64,000 bases of DNA from an uncultured Sphingomonadaceae bacterium (GTDB lineage Bacteria > Pseudomonadota > Alphaproteobacteria > Sphingomonadales > Sphingomonadaceae): assembly GCA_947497315.1 (NCBI GenBank), contig CANMFX010000003.1, positions 310,001 to 374,000 of the forward strand. The letters are read 5' to 3'. The notes beneath the pieces were generated by a model. It was not told where the DNA came from. It worked only from the letters and a program-made list of their open reading frames with translations, and did not search any database. Below, piece by piece: positions 53,851 to 62,388 of the stretch. Both the position numbers and the translations under genes were made by a program. Position 1 is the stretch's first letter. The number at the start of each line of letters is the position of its first letter.

Positions 53851-55224
53851 ATGGCATCAAAAGCCGATCAGGTCGCAGCAAATTTGAGCCTGGCAAAATT
53901 CGGAGAAGCAACAGAACTCCGCAAACGTATCTGGTTTACGCTGGGTGCATTGGTGGTTTTCCGGCTGCTAAGCTTCGTACCACTTCCTGGTGTGGATCCA
54001 GTCGTGCTGGCGGATCTTTATGATCAGACACGCGGTGGTGTTCTTGATATTTTCAACACATTTTCTGGCGGTTCGCTTGAGCGGATGAGCCTTATTGCGT
54101 TGGGTGTGATGCCCTATATTACCGCATCGATTGTTGTGCAGTTGGCCGCAGCCTTGTCGCCGACATTGGCCGCAATCAAGAAAGACGGCGAAGCAGGCCG
54201 CAAAAAGCTCAATCAATATACCCGCTATGGTACGGTTGGTCTGACGGCGATCCAAGGCTATTTCATAGCCGTTGGGCTGGAGAGCTTTGCCTCTCAATCC
54301 GGCCTTCAAGCTGTGGTGAATCCCGGTATGGGCTTTCGTATTGGTGCGGTGATCAGTCTGGTCGGCGGTACATTATTCCTGATGTGGCTGGGTGAGCAGA
54401 TTACCAGCCGCGGTATCGGTAACGGTATCTCGCTTATCATCATGGCCGGTATTGTCGCCCAGATGCCGACTTTCGTCAGCAATCTCATGGAAGGCAGCCG
54501 GACTGGTTCTGTTGGCGCGCTGACCATTGTCGGTTTGATCGCGATGGTCGTTGGTCTGGTGCTGTTCATCAGTTTCATGGAGCGTGCACAGAGACGCGTG
54601 CTCATTCAATATCCGAAACGCGCCACGCAAAATGGCGTGATGCAGGCGGATCGCAGCCATTTGCCGCTGAAGGTCAATACAGCTGGTGTTATCCCGCCGA
54701 TCTTCGCTTCCTCGCTGTTGCTGATGCCGCTGACGGTTAGCCAGTTTGCCGGAAATACAGCTGCAGGTGAAAGCGCGAGCGGTGACTTCATCATCGCGTT
54801 GAACCAATATCTTGCTCATGGGCAGCCGCTGTATATGGCGCTTTACGCAGCCGGTATTATCTTCTTCTGTTTCTTCTACACGGCGGTTGTTTTCAATCCG
54901 GAAGAGACAGCAGACAATCTCAAGAAAAATGGTGGCTTCGTGCCCGGTATCCGGCCTGGTAAAAATACATCGGATTATCTCGATTATGTATTGACCCGCA
55001 TCACGGTTGTTGGCGCTGCCTATCTGGCTTTTGTCTGTGTTTTGCCGGAATATATTATGGCGCAAACCAATTTGCCGCTCTTCTTCCTGGGGGGCACCAG
55101 TTTGCTGATTATCGTGAACGTGACCGTCGATACGGTTACCCAGATTCAGAGCCACTTGCTGGCCCTGCAATATGGGGATCTGCTGAAAAAAGCGAAACTC
55201 AAAGGCGGCCGCCGCAAACGCTAA
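53851..55224 (+). CDS. secY: Protein translocase subunit SecY
   Basis: A 457-residue channel subunit of the Sec translocon with ten membrane helices. ISLIIMAGI-type helix after GIGNGISLIIMAG (about 190-202), RAQRRVLIQYPKR (about 248-260) and the C-terminal KKAKLKGGRRKR are typical. It lies 182 bp after rplO beyond a terminator, so it probably has its own promoter. Confidence 0.96.
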   Translation: MASKADQVAANLSLAKFGEATELRKRIWFTLGALVVFRLLSFVPLPGVDPVVLADLYDQTRGGVLDIFNTFSGGSLERMSLIALGVMPYITASIVVQLAAALSPTLAAIKKDGEAGRKKLNQYTRYGTVGLTAIQGYFIAVGLESFASQSGLQAVVNPGMGFRIGAVISLVGGTLFLMWLGEQITSRGIGNGISLIIMAGIVAQMPTFVSNLMEGSRTGSVGALTIVGLIAMVVGLVLFISFMERAQRRVLIQYPKRATQNGVMQADRSHLPLKVNTAGVIPPIFASSLLLMPLTVSQFAGNTAAGESASGDFIIALNQYLAHGQPLYMALYAAGIIFFCFFYTAVVFNPEETADNLKKNGGFVPGIRPGKNTSDYLDYVLTRITVVGAAYLAFVCVLPEYIMAQTNLPLFFLGGTSLLIIVNVTVDTVTQIQSHLLALQYGDLLKKAKLKGGRRKR

Positions 55225-55267
55225 TAATTTCCTCCGGGATTGGTAAGGTTATAGGGGACAGTAACTT

Positions 55268-55918
55268 ATGGACATCATCCTGTTGGGACCGCCGGGTGCC
55301 GGTAAAGGTACGCAAGCTGGTCTTCTCGAAGACGAGCATGGCATGGTCCAACTGTCCACCGGCGATATGCTGCGTGCGGCGGTTAAGGCTGGGACAGAGG
55401 TTGGCTTGAAAGCCAAAGCATTGATGGATGCTGGCGAATTGGTTCCCGATGAAGTCGTTTCCGGCATTATTGGCGATAGGCTCGATGAACTTGGTTCCGA
55501 CCAAGGCGTTATTTTTGATGGCTATCCCCGTACCGAGGCGCAGGTCCATTCGCTTGATGAGATCTTGACGGCTCGAAACCGCAAGCTCGACCATGTTATT
55601 GAACTGGGTGTGGATGTTGACGCACTGGTGGAACGCATTACAGGGCGGTTCACTTGCGGCAATTGCGGCGAAGGCTATCACGACAAATTCAAGCAACCTG
55701 CCAAGGCAGATATTTGCGATGTCTGTGGTTCTACCGAATTTAAACGCCGTCCAGACGACAATGAAGAAACTGTGCGCACCCGCATGGATGAATATCGCGC
55801 CAAGACGCAGCCGATCCTGCCCATCTATGAGGAGCGGGGCATTGTCACCAAAGTCGACGGCATGGGCAGCATGGACGCTGTGAGCAACGCCATCGAAGCA
55901 GTGCTTGCTCTGGGCTGA
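55268..55918 (+). CDS. adk: Adenylate kinase
   Basis: A 216-residue adenylate kinase that interconverts ATP, ADP and AMP. The P-loop GPPGAGKGTQ (7-16) and DGYPRTEAQ (about 84-92) are present. The LID is the zinc-type, with cysteines CGNCGEGYH and CDVCG (about 130-161). secY-adk order is standard. Confidence 0.96.
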   Translation: MDIILLGPPGAGKGTQAGLLEDEHGMVQLSTGDMLRAAVKAGTEVGLKAKALMDAGELVPDEVVSGIIGDRLDELGSDQGVIFDGYPRTEAQVHSLDEILTARNRKLDHVIELGVDVDALVERITGRFTCGNCGEGYHDKFKQPAKADICDVCGSTEFKRRPDDNEETVRTRMDEYRAKTQPILPIYEERGIVTKVDGMGSMDAVSNAIEAVLALG

Positions 55919-56000
55919 TTTCGTTTGTCAGCTTTGGCTGATAGATATTGCCAGTGACAAGGACGCCGACTAGTCTCCCGCCTAACAGGGGAGATACAGA

Positions 56001-56600
56001 TTGTTCCGATTCATATTACCATTGGCAGCTGCTCTCAGCGCCACCGCCGTGCAGGCAGAAGTTACCAATACCGCGGATAACGGCTTTACCGTCAAACATG
56101 CAGCTCCGGTGAATGCGGCTCCCGAAGTCGTGTGGAAAACTATCATCGCACCGGCTCGTTGGTGGAATGGTGAGCATAGCTTTTCGGGCAATGCAGAAAA
56201 TTTCTATCTGGTTCCGCAGGCAGGCGGCTGTTTTTGTGAGCTGCTTCGCACGGTAAGCGAAGACAATATCAAATCGGCTGAGGGCAGCGTACAGCATATG
56301 CGGGTCCTGTTTGCGCAGAACAACAAAGCCTTGCGGATGTCTGGTGCGCTGGGCCCATTGCAAGGGGAGGCGGTGACGGGCACGCTTACCATTGGCCTGC
56401 GCCCTGATGGCGATAACACCGCAGTATCCTTCGTCTACAAAGTCGGTGGTTATATGGAGTTTCCGGTCGATCAAATCGCGCCTGCAGTAGACGGCGTTAT
56501 TGGCGAACAGCTTAGCCGGCTTGCGGCCTTATTCGCACCTGAAGAAGAAGCGGAAGCTGAACCAGCGGGCGAACCGGAGGAAGTCGAACAAGCCGAATAA
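56001..56600 (+). CDS. Secreted SRPBCC (START-like) domain protein
   Basis: A 199-residue protein with a TTG start, a signal peptide (cleavage near VQAE, residue 18) and a START/Bet v1-like fold (about 30-165: VNAAPEVVWKTI, then WWNGEHSFSG). Such domains bind hydrophobic ligands; its ligand is unknown. The C-terminal tail is acidic. It is the first of four non-ribosomal genes between adk and rpsM. Confidence 0.7.
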   Translation: MFRFILPLAAALSATAVQAEVTNTADNGFTVKHAAPVNAAPEVVWKTIIAPARWWNGEHSFSGNAENFYLVPQAGGCFCELLRTVSEDNIKSAEGSVQHMRVLFAQNNKALRMSGALGPLQGEAVTGTLTIGLRPDGDNTAVSFVYKVGGYMEFPVDQIAPAVDGVIGEQLSRLAALFAPEEEAEAEPAGEPEEVEQAE

Positions 56601-56730
56601 ATCAGGCCGAATATCAAAGCTTTACCAATCGAATAAATTGCCGTTAATATGATGCCCAAGTCAAATGCGACTCGAGGACATCGCAATTGATCGCGGGCGC
56701 GCAGATAATCACTCTAGGGGGAGTAAGACG

Positions 56731-58086
56731 ATGGCCGTTTCTGATCATGTAGATTTTCCAACATTCATGGAAGGCGTAAAAAAGCGCAATCCCGGGCAAA
56801 CCGAATTCATTCAGGCGGTGCAGGAAGTCGCCCAGGATATTTACGGGTTTATCGAGGACAAGGAAGAATATCACGCTGCGCAAATCCTGCGCCGCATGGC
56901 CGAACCTGACCGGGTGGTGTCGTTCCGCGTCTGCTGGGAAGATGATAATCACAATATCCGTGTTCAACGTGGTTGGCGGGTGCAGAATAACAATGCCATC
57001 GGTCCATACAAGGGCGGCATCCGGTTTCATCCCAGCGTGACCGAGAGCGTGCTGAAGTTTCTCGCCTTTGAACAGACGTTCAAGAATTCGCTGACCGGTC
57101 TGCCCATGGGTGGTGGTAAAGGCGGTGCCAATTTCAATCCCAAGGGTAAATCTGACGCAGAAGTCATGCGTTTCTGTCAGTCTTTCATGACTGAGCTATA
57201 CCGCCACATTGGCCCCGATACGGATGTGCCTGCGGGCGACATCGGCGTGGGCGGCCGTGAAATCGGATATATGTTTGGTCAGTATAAACGGATCACCAAT
57301 CGCTGGGAAGGCGTGCTGACCGGTAAAGGCCGTGAATATGGTGGTAGTGAAATGCGGCCAGAAGCCACCGGTTATGGTGCGGTTTATTTCATGCAAAATA
57401 TGCTGGCGCACAAAAAAGACGTTATTGAAGGCAAGACCGCCGTTATTTCCGGATCAGGTAATGTTGCGACCCATGCGGCCGAGCAGATCACCAAGCAGGG
57501 CGGTAAGGTTCTGACCCTGTCCGATAGCGGCGGTTTTGTTCACGATCCCGACGGTTTTACCCAAGAGAAAATCGACTGGGTCAAAGAGCATAAAACCCAT
57601 CGCCGTGGACGCATGTCGGAATATGTCGACGAGTTTAAAGGCGCAACCTTCCACGAAGGACAGCGTCCGTGGAGTGTGGCCTGCGATCTCGCATTGCCAT
57701 GCGCGACACAGAATGAGCTCAACGAAGACGAAGCGAAAATGCTGGTCTCTAATGGCGTAAAAGCCGTGTCGGAAGGTGCGAATATGCCTACCACATTGGA
57801 AGGCGTCCATGTCTTCCACGACGCGAAGATCATGTATGGCCCGGGCAAGGCAGCCAATGCTGGCGGCGTGGCTGTTTCCGGACTGGAAATGAGCCAGAAT
57901 GCAGAACGCATCAGCTGGAACCACGAGCGGCTCGGCACCATGCTGACCGAGTTGATGGAAGGCATCCACAGCCAGTGCGTCGAATATGGCGACCAGGGTG
58001 ATGGTTATGTCGACTATGTGAAGGGCGCCAATATCGCGGGCTTCAAGAAAGTGGCCGACGCAATGCTGGCCTACGGGGTTGTGTAA
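56731..58086 (+). CDS. gdhA: NADP-specific glutamate dehydrogenase
   Basis: A 451-residue hexameric GDH that makes glutamate from 2-oxoglutarate and ammonia. The GGIRFHPSV and MGGGKGGANFNPKGKS motifs (about 93-146, catalytic lysine in GGGKGG) and the dinucleotide motif SGSGNVATHAAE (about 245-256) are clear. ATG 56731 has GGGGAG upstream; the frame is open from 56665. It lies inside the ribosomal superoperon next to RimK, a glutamate ligase. Confidence 0.95.
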   Translation: MAVSDHVDFPTFMEGVKKRNPGQTEFIQAVQEVAQDIYGFIEDKEEYHAAQILRRMAEPDRVVSFRVCWEDDNHNIRVQRGWRVQNNNAIGPYKGGIRFHPSVTESVLKFLAFEQTFKNSLTGLPMGGGKGGANFNPKGKSDAEVMRFCQSFMTELYRHIGPDTDVPAGDIGVGGREIGYMFGQYKRITNRWEGVLTGKGREYGGSEMRPEATGYGAVYFMQNMLAHKKDVIEGKTAVISGSGNVATHAAEQITKQGGKVLTLSDSGGFVHDPDGFTQEKIDWVKEHKTHRRGRMSEYVDEFKGATFHEGQRPWSVACDLALPCATQNELNEDEAKMLVSNGVKAVSEGANMPTTLEGVHVFHDAKIMYGPGKAANAGGVAVSGLEMSQNAERISWNHERLGTMLTELMEGIHSQCVEYGDQGDGYVDYVKGANIAGFKKVADAMLAYGVV

Positions 58087-58139
58087 AGTCGCTTAGTGCC
58101 GATAGCGCCTGCTTAGTAAGCTGAATATTCTTGCCTAAC

Positions 58140-58177
58140 AGGATGCCATCGACCACATAATCGGGTCATGGCATCCT
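58140..58177 (+). promoter_or_regulatory. Hairpin covering the rimB start, with a possible leaderless promoter
   Basis: AGGATGCCAT (58140-58149) is the exact complement of ATGGCATCCT (58168-58177), which contains the rimB start codon. Within it, TTGCCT (58131-58136) and CATAAT (58155-58160) are spaced 18 bp, and the ATG is 7 bp after the -10, so a leaderless transcript is possible. No ribosome site is visible. Confidence 0.4.
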
Positions 58178-58668
58178 TGCATTCCGAAAAGCCTGCGCGG
58201 CTGCGTAGAAAACTGAAAGAGCCCTGCGAGATTGGCTGGTGTGAGCTTGTCAGCTTGCCGGAACTCGGCATCGAAAATATCCACGCCAAAATCGACAGCG
58301 GTGCGGCGACCTCCTCGCTGCACGCTGTTCGGATTAAGCCTTTTGAGCGTGATGGTGAACAATGGGTCGCTTTCACCATACCGAAATCACCGGAGTTTCC
58401 GGCTTTGCAATGCGAAGCAAAGCTGGTCGAGCGTCGAGCGATAAAAAGTTCCAACGGGCGTTCGCAGCAACGATATGTTATTGAAACAATTATGCAACTT
58501 GGTCCGCTTAAGTGGATTGGCCATATGACATTGGCAAACAGGCAATCCATGGCCTTTCCAGTGTTGGTCGGGCGACGAGCTTTAAAACGGGGTTTTCTGA
58601 TCAATAGCGCCAAGCGTTGGTTGCTCGGGCGCCCGGCGTCCAGATCGGTAAAAAAGGAACAACGATGA
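58168..58668 (+). CDS. rimB: Retropepsin-like ATP-dependent zinc protease family (RimB)
   Basis: A 166-residue protein of the family often labelled ATP-dependent zinc protease, related to pepsin-type aspartic proteases. [11 protein letters not shown] (43-53) is the active aspartate motif. RimB homologues pair with RimK and trim the glutamate tail RimK adds. It overlaps rimK (ATGA), so the pair is translationally coupled. Confidence 0.75.
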   Translation: MASLHSEKPARLRRKLKEPCEIGWCELVSLPELGIENIHAKIDSGAATSSLHAVRIKPFERDGEQWVAFTIPKSPEFPALQCEAKLVERRAIKSSNGRSQQRYVIETIMQLGPLKWIGHMTLANRQSMAFPVLVGRRALKRGFLINSAKRWLLGRPASRSVKKEQR

Positions 58669-59570
58669 AAATTGCCATGCTCGCACGGAACCCGAAGCTA
58701 TACTCGCATAAGCGGCTGGTTGAGGCGGCAGAAGAGCGCGGTCATGAGATGCATATATTAAACACATTGCGCTGTACCATGAACATCACGTCACACCGTC
58801 CTTCCATACTCTATGATGGAGAGACGTTAAAAGGCTTCGATGCGGTGATCCCGCGTATTGGTGCATCAATTACCCATTATGGTTTGGCTGTGCTGCGGCA
58901 ATTTGAGATGATGGGCGTTTGGCCGCTCAACGAAAGCGTTGCGGTTGGCCGCTCCCGCGACAAGCTGCGTTCGATGCAGATATTTGCCAAACATGGCCTT
59001 GGTCTTCCAGTCACAGCTTTTGCCCATGATCCGAAGCAGACCGACGAAGTGCTTAAGATTGTCGGCGGCGCGCCGGCAGTAATCAAGCTGCTTGAAGGGA
59101 CGCAGGGCATTGGCGTGGTGCTGGGTGAAACCGCAAACAGCGCCAAATCAGTGGTCGAGGCCTTTCGCGGTCTCAACGTGAATATTCTCGTTCAGGAGTT
59201 TATCAAGGAAGCTGGTTCCAGCGACATCCGGATTTTCGTGGTCGGCGGGAAGGTGGTTGCAGCGATGATGCGGACTGGCGCGGAAGGTGACTTCCGGTCC
59301 AATCTTCATCGCGGCGGGTCTGCCAAGATGGTTAAGATTACTCCGGAAGAGCGCTCAACCGCCGTGCGCGCGGCTAAGGTGATGGGATTGAACGTTGCGG
59401 GCGTTGATATATTGCGGGCCAATCACGGACCGGTGATCATGGAAGTAAACAGCTCTCCCGGTCTAGAAGGTATCGAGAACGCAACTGGTAAGGATGTTGC
59501 GGGTCAGATTATCGAATTCATCGAGGCAAAGGCGAGTCCTGGGAAGACCCGAACTAAGGGTAAAGGATAA
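58665..59570 (+). CDS. rimK: RimK-type alpha-L-glutamate ligase
   Basis: A 301-residue ATP-grasp ligase that adds glutamates to the C-terminus of ribosomal protein S6 in E. coli. [16 protein letters not shown] (about 141-156) and the metal-binding [13 protein letters not shown] (about 260-272) are diagnostic. ATG 58665 overlaps the rimB stop. RpsF is not in the window. Placement within the ribosomal cluster suggests joint expression. Confidence 0.9.
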   Translation: MKIAMLARNPKLYSHKRLVEAAEERGHEMHILNTLRCTMNITSHRPSILYDGETLKGFDAVIPRIGASITHYGLAVLRQFEMMGVWPLNESVAVGRSRDKLRSMQIFAKHGLGLPVTAFAHDPKQTDEVLKIVGGAPAVIKLLEGTQGIGVVLGETANSAKSVVEAFRGLNVNILVQEFIKEAGSSDIRIFVVGGKVVAAMMRTGAEGDFRSNLHRGGSAKMVKITPEERSTAVRAAKVMGLNVAGVDILRANHGPVIMEVNSSPGLEGIENATGKDVAGQIIEFIEAKASPGKTRTKGKG

Positions 59571-59652
59571 CGCTGTCATAACACCCAGATGATTTTGGGG
59601 CATCCGGCTCTTCTGTTGCAGGAAAAACCCGTACATGCGGCGGTAACCGCTA

Positions 59653-59681
59653 TTGACAGCACCAGCGACTCTCCCTATTTG
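59653..59681 (+). promoter_or_regulatory. Possible promoter before rpsM
   Basis: TTGACA at 59653-59658 is a consensus -35, but the -10 at 17 bp (TATTTG) is weak. The 248-bp gap between rimK and rpsM holds no gene and would need a promoter if the inserted genes are not co-transcribed. Confidence 0.35.
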
Positions 59682-59818
59682 GGCTTTATTCGAAATCCAA
59701 CACAACCGGCAACGCTTTCGTGGCGTCCGCTGGTTTTGTGCGTTTTGGATGTGTTTTTAACAGCTTAGCTATGAGATAGAGATCGGCGAATCGGTCTCTG
59801 TGGAGCAGGAGAAAAATA

Positions 59819-60187
59819 TTGGCACGTATTGCCGGGGTAAATATCCCAACAAACAAGCGCGTAATTATCTCGCTTACCTATATTCACGGTATCGGGCGCA
59901 CGAAAGCGGCTGAAATTGTCGAAAAATTGAAAATCGATCCAGCCCGCCGGGTTCAGGACCTTACCGATCAGGAAGTTTTGCAGATTCGTGAAACCATTGA
60001 TGCGGATCTGACTGTTGAAGGTGACTTGCGCCGCGAAACCGCAATGAACATCAAGCGTCTTATGGATCTGGCCTGCTATCGCGGTCTTCGTCATCGTAAA
60101 GGACTTCCTGTTCGCGGACAGCGTACGCATACCAATGCGCGCACCCGTAAAGGCAAGCCAAAAGCGATTGCTGGTAAGAAAAAATAA
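59819..60187 (+). CDS. rpsM: 30S ribosomal protein S13
   Basis: A 122-residue S13 of the 30S head. The start is TTG, supported by AGGAG 7 nt upstream and the [18 protein letters not shown] sequence. C-terminal [19 protein letters not shown] (about 98-116) is invariant. Opens the alpha section. Confidence 0.96.
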   Translation: MARIAGVNIPTNKRVIISLTYIHGIGRTKAAEIVEKLKIDPARRVQDLTDQEVLQIRETIDADLTVEGDLRRETAMNIKRLMDLACYRGLRHRKGLPVRGQRTHTNARTRKGKPKAIAGKKK

Positions 60188-60237
60188 GACGGTCTTTAGG
60201 ACTAGTCTCTTCTGGATATTAGGTAGGAATTGATCAC

Positions 60238-60627
60238 ATGGCACGCGAACCGCAGCGCATAAAGAAAAGCGCGCGCAAAAATATTTCGGCAGGCGTAGCG
60301 CACGTCAACGCCACATTTAACAATACGATGGTCACCATCACCGATGCACAGGGCAATGCGATAAGCTGGTCCTCTGCGGGTATGATGGGTTTTAAAGGCT
60401 CTCGTAAATCTACGCCTTACGCGGCGCAGGTTGCAGCAGAAGATGCTGGCAAGAAAGCAGCAGACCACGGTGTTCGCACCCTGGAAGTGGAAGTGAAAGG
60501 TCCCGGCTCTGGCCGTGAATCCGCACTTCGCGCGCTGCAGGCAGTCGGTTTCACCATTACCTCGATCCGCGATGTTACGCCGATCCCGCATAATGGTGTC
60601 CGTCCGTCCAAACGCCGCCGCGTCTAA
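60238..60627 (+). CDS. rpsK: 30S ribosomal protein S11
   Basis: A 129-residue S11 of the platform. [20 protein letters not shown] (about 24-43) and the C-terminal [18 protein letters not shown] are diagnostic. It lies 50 bp after rpsM. Confidence 0.97.
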   Translation: MAREPQRIKKSARKNISAGVAHVNATFNNTMVTITDAQGNAISWSSAGMMGFKGSRKSTPYAAQVAAEDAGKKAADHGVRTLEVEVKGPGSGRESALRALQAVGFTITSIRDVTPIPHNGVRPSKRRRV

Positions 60628-60642
60628 GCCGCTCAAGTTTAC

Positions 60643-60675
60643 GGGAACTATCCGGCCGGTAGTTTCCAATTTTTG
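60643..60675 (+). terminator. Terminator-like hairpin between rpsK and rpoA
   Basis: GGGAACTA (60643-60650) pairs with TAGTTTCC (60660-60667), one wobble, 9-nt loop, followed by AATTTTT. It may attenuate transcription into rpoA. Confidence 0.5.
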
Positions 60676-60730
60676 GTAATTCGGAGTGGTAACGGTCCAA
60701 CCCACTCTTTGAACTCACTAGGGGAAGTCC

Positions 60731-61789
60731 ATGACTGTCAATATGAAGAACTGGCAAGAACTGAAGAAGCCCAATGTTCTCGATATAAAATCCGGTGGTG
60801 ATCCCAAGCGTAAAGCTACTTTTGTAGCAGAACCTCTTGAGCGCGGCTTTGGTTTGACCATTGGTAACGCACTGCGCCGTGTTTTGCTGTCATCGCTGCA
60901 AGGTGCTGCGGTTACTTCGATCAAGATCGAAAATGCCTTGCATGAATTCTCGTCGCTCCCCGGCGTGCGTGAAGATGTCACTGACATTGTTTTGAACGTC
61001 AAACAGATTGCTTTGAAGATGGAAGGCGAAGACGCCAAGCGTCTGCAGCTTTCTGCAACGGGTCCTGCTGAAGTCACAGCGGGCGATATTGCGGTTTCCG
61101 GCGACATTGAAGTGATGAACCCTGATCTGGTTATCTGTCACCTTGACGAAGGCGCGTCCTTCAACATGGAACTGACCGTCAATGTTGGCAAAGGCTATGT
61201 TCCAGCGGTTGCTAACCGTCCAGCAGATGCACCCATCGGCCTGATTCCAGTAGATTCGCTCTACTCGCCAATCCGTCAGGTTTCTTACAAAGTCGATAAT
61301 GCCCGTGTCGGTCAGGAACTTGACTTTGATAAGCTAAACCTCACCATCGACACCGACGGCACCGTGACCCCGGAAGATGCCATTGCTTATGCAGCGCGCA
61401 TTCTTCAGGACCAGTTGCAGCTGTTCGTGCATTTCGAAGAAGCTTTGGAAAGCGTGTCATCGCCCATCGGCATGGCCGCAGCACAGAGCCAGCAGGAAAG
61501 CGACGCCAACCAGCTCAACCGCTATCTTCTCAAGAAGGTCGACGAGTTGGAGCTGTCCGTCCGCTCGGCAAACTGCCTCAAGAACGACAATATCATCTAT
61601 ATTGGCGATCTGGTGCAGAAGACCGAAGCCGAAATGCTGCGTACACCTAACTTTGGCCGTAAGTCCTTGAATGAAATCAAGGAAGTACTGTCCAGCATGG
61701 GTCTGCGTCTGGGAATGGATATTCCTGGTTGGCCACCTGAAAATATCGAAGAAATGGCCAAGAAGCTTGAGCAAGAGCTGCTGGGTTAA
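60731..61789 (+). CDS. rpoA: RNA polymerase alpha subunit
   Basis: A 352-residue alpha subunit. The N-terminal assembly domain ([19 protein letters not shown]-like block near 40-55) and the C-terminal DNA-binding domain with helix-hairpin-helix ([14 protein letters not shown], about 271-284; [16 protein letters not shown], about 302-317) are intact. The GGGGAAG leader precedes the ATG. Confidence 0.97.
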   Translation: MTVNMKNWQELKKPNVLDIKSGGDPKRKATFVAEPLERGFGLTIGNALRRVLLSSLQGAAVTSIKIENALHEFSSLPGVREDVTDIVLNVKQIALKMEGEDAKRLQLSATGPAEVTAGDIAVSGDIEVMNPDLVICHLDEGASFNMELTVNVGKGYVPAVANRPADAPIGLIPVDSLYSPIRQVSYKVDNARVGQELDFDKLNLTIDTDGTVTPEDAIAYAARILQDQLQLFVHFEEALESVSSPIGMAAAQSQQESDANQLNRYLLKKVDELELSVRSANCLKNDNIIYIGDLVQKTEAEMLRTPNFGRKSLNEIKEVLSSMGLRLGMDIPGWPPENIEEMAKKLEQELLG

Positions 61790-61866
61790 ACGGGAAACTG
61801 GCCGACCCGCAAATCGGCCTGCATCGGGGTACCTCATACGGCCCCAATACGAACGGAGTATAGAAT

Positions 61867-62289
61867 ATGCGTCATAGAATGAAGGGCCGCCGTATGCAGC
61901 GGACCGGTGCTCACCGTCAGGCTTTGCTGAAAAACCTGTCTGCGGCACTGATCAAGCATGAGCAGATCATGACAACCCTGCCTAAAGCCAAAGAAATGCG
62001 GCCTTATGTAGAAAAGCTGATCACGCTGGCGAAAAAAGGTGGCTTGTCCAACCGTCGTCTGGCCCATGCGCGTTTGATGGACGAGACTCAGGAAAAGAAA
62101 CTTTTCGGTGAGCTGGCTGAACGTTATGCTGATCGTAGCGGTGGTTATACCCGGATTATCAAAGCCGGTTTCCGTGATTCAGACGCGGCGCCCATGGCAG
62201 TGATCGAACTGGTTGACCGGAACGAAGAAGCAAAAGGTCAGGACAGTGGTCCGGATCAAAATGCTGAGGAAGATTTCGAAGAGGCATAA
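61867..62289 (+). CDS. rplQ: 50S ribosomal protein L17
   Basis: A 140-residue L17 at the tunnel exit. [20 protein letters not shown] is the conserved start. The tail is acidic (AEEDFEEA). Last gene of the superoperon; a strong terminator follows. Confidence 0.96.
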   Translation: MRHRMKGRRMQRTGAHRQALLKNLSAALIKHEQIMTTLPKAKEMRPYVEKLITLAKKGGLSNRRLAHARLMDETQEKKLFGELAERYADRSGGYTRIIKAGFRDSDAAPMAVIELVDRNEEAKGQDSGPDQNAEEDFEEA

Positions 62290-62325
62290 GCCGCTTCATC
62301 TGAAAGACAGTTTCAATTGATAATC

Positions 62326-62362
62326 GAGGCCGTGAGCGATAAGCTCGCGGCCTCTTTTCTTT
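62326..62362 (+). terminator. Rho-independent terminator of the alpha operon
   Basis: GAGGCCGTGAGC (62326-62337) pairs with GCTCGCGGCCTC (62343-62354), 12 bp with one wobble, GATAA loop, then TTTTCTTT. It begins 37 bp after the rplQ stop. Confidence 0.9.
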
Positions 62363-62388
62363 GTGTTTCACAGTTTTCGGGGAATTTT

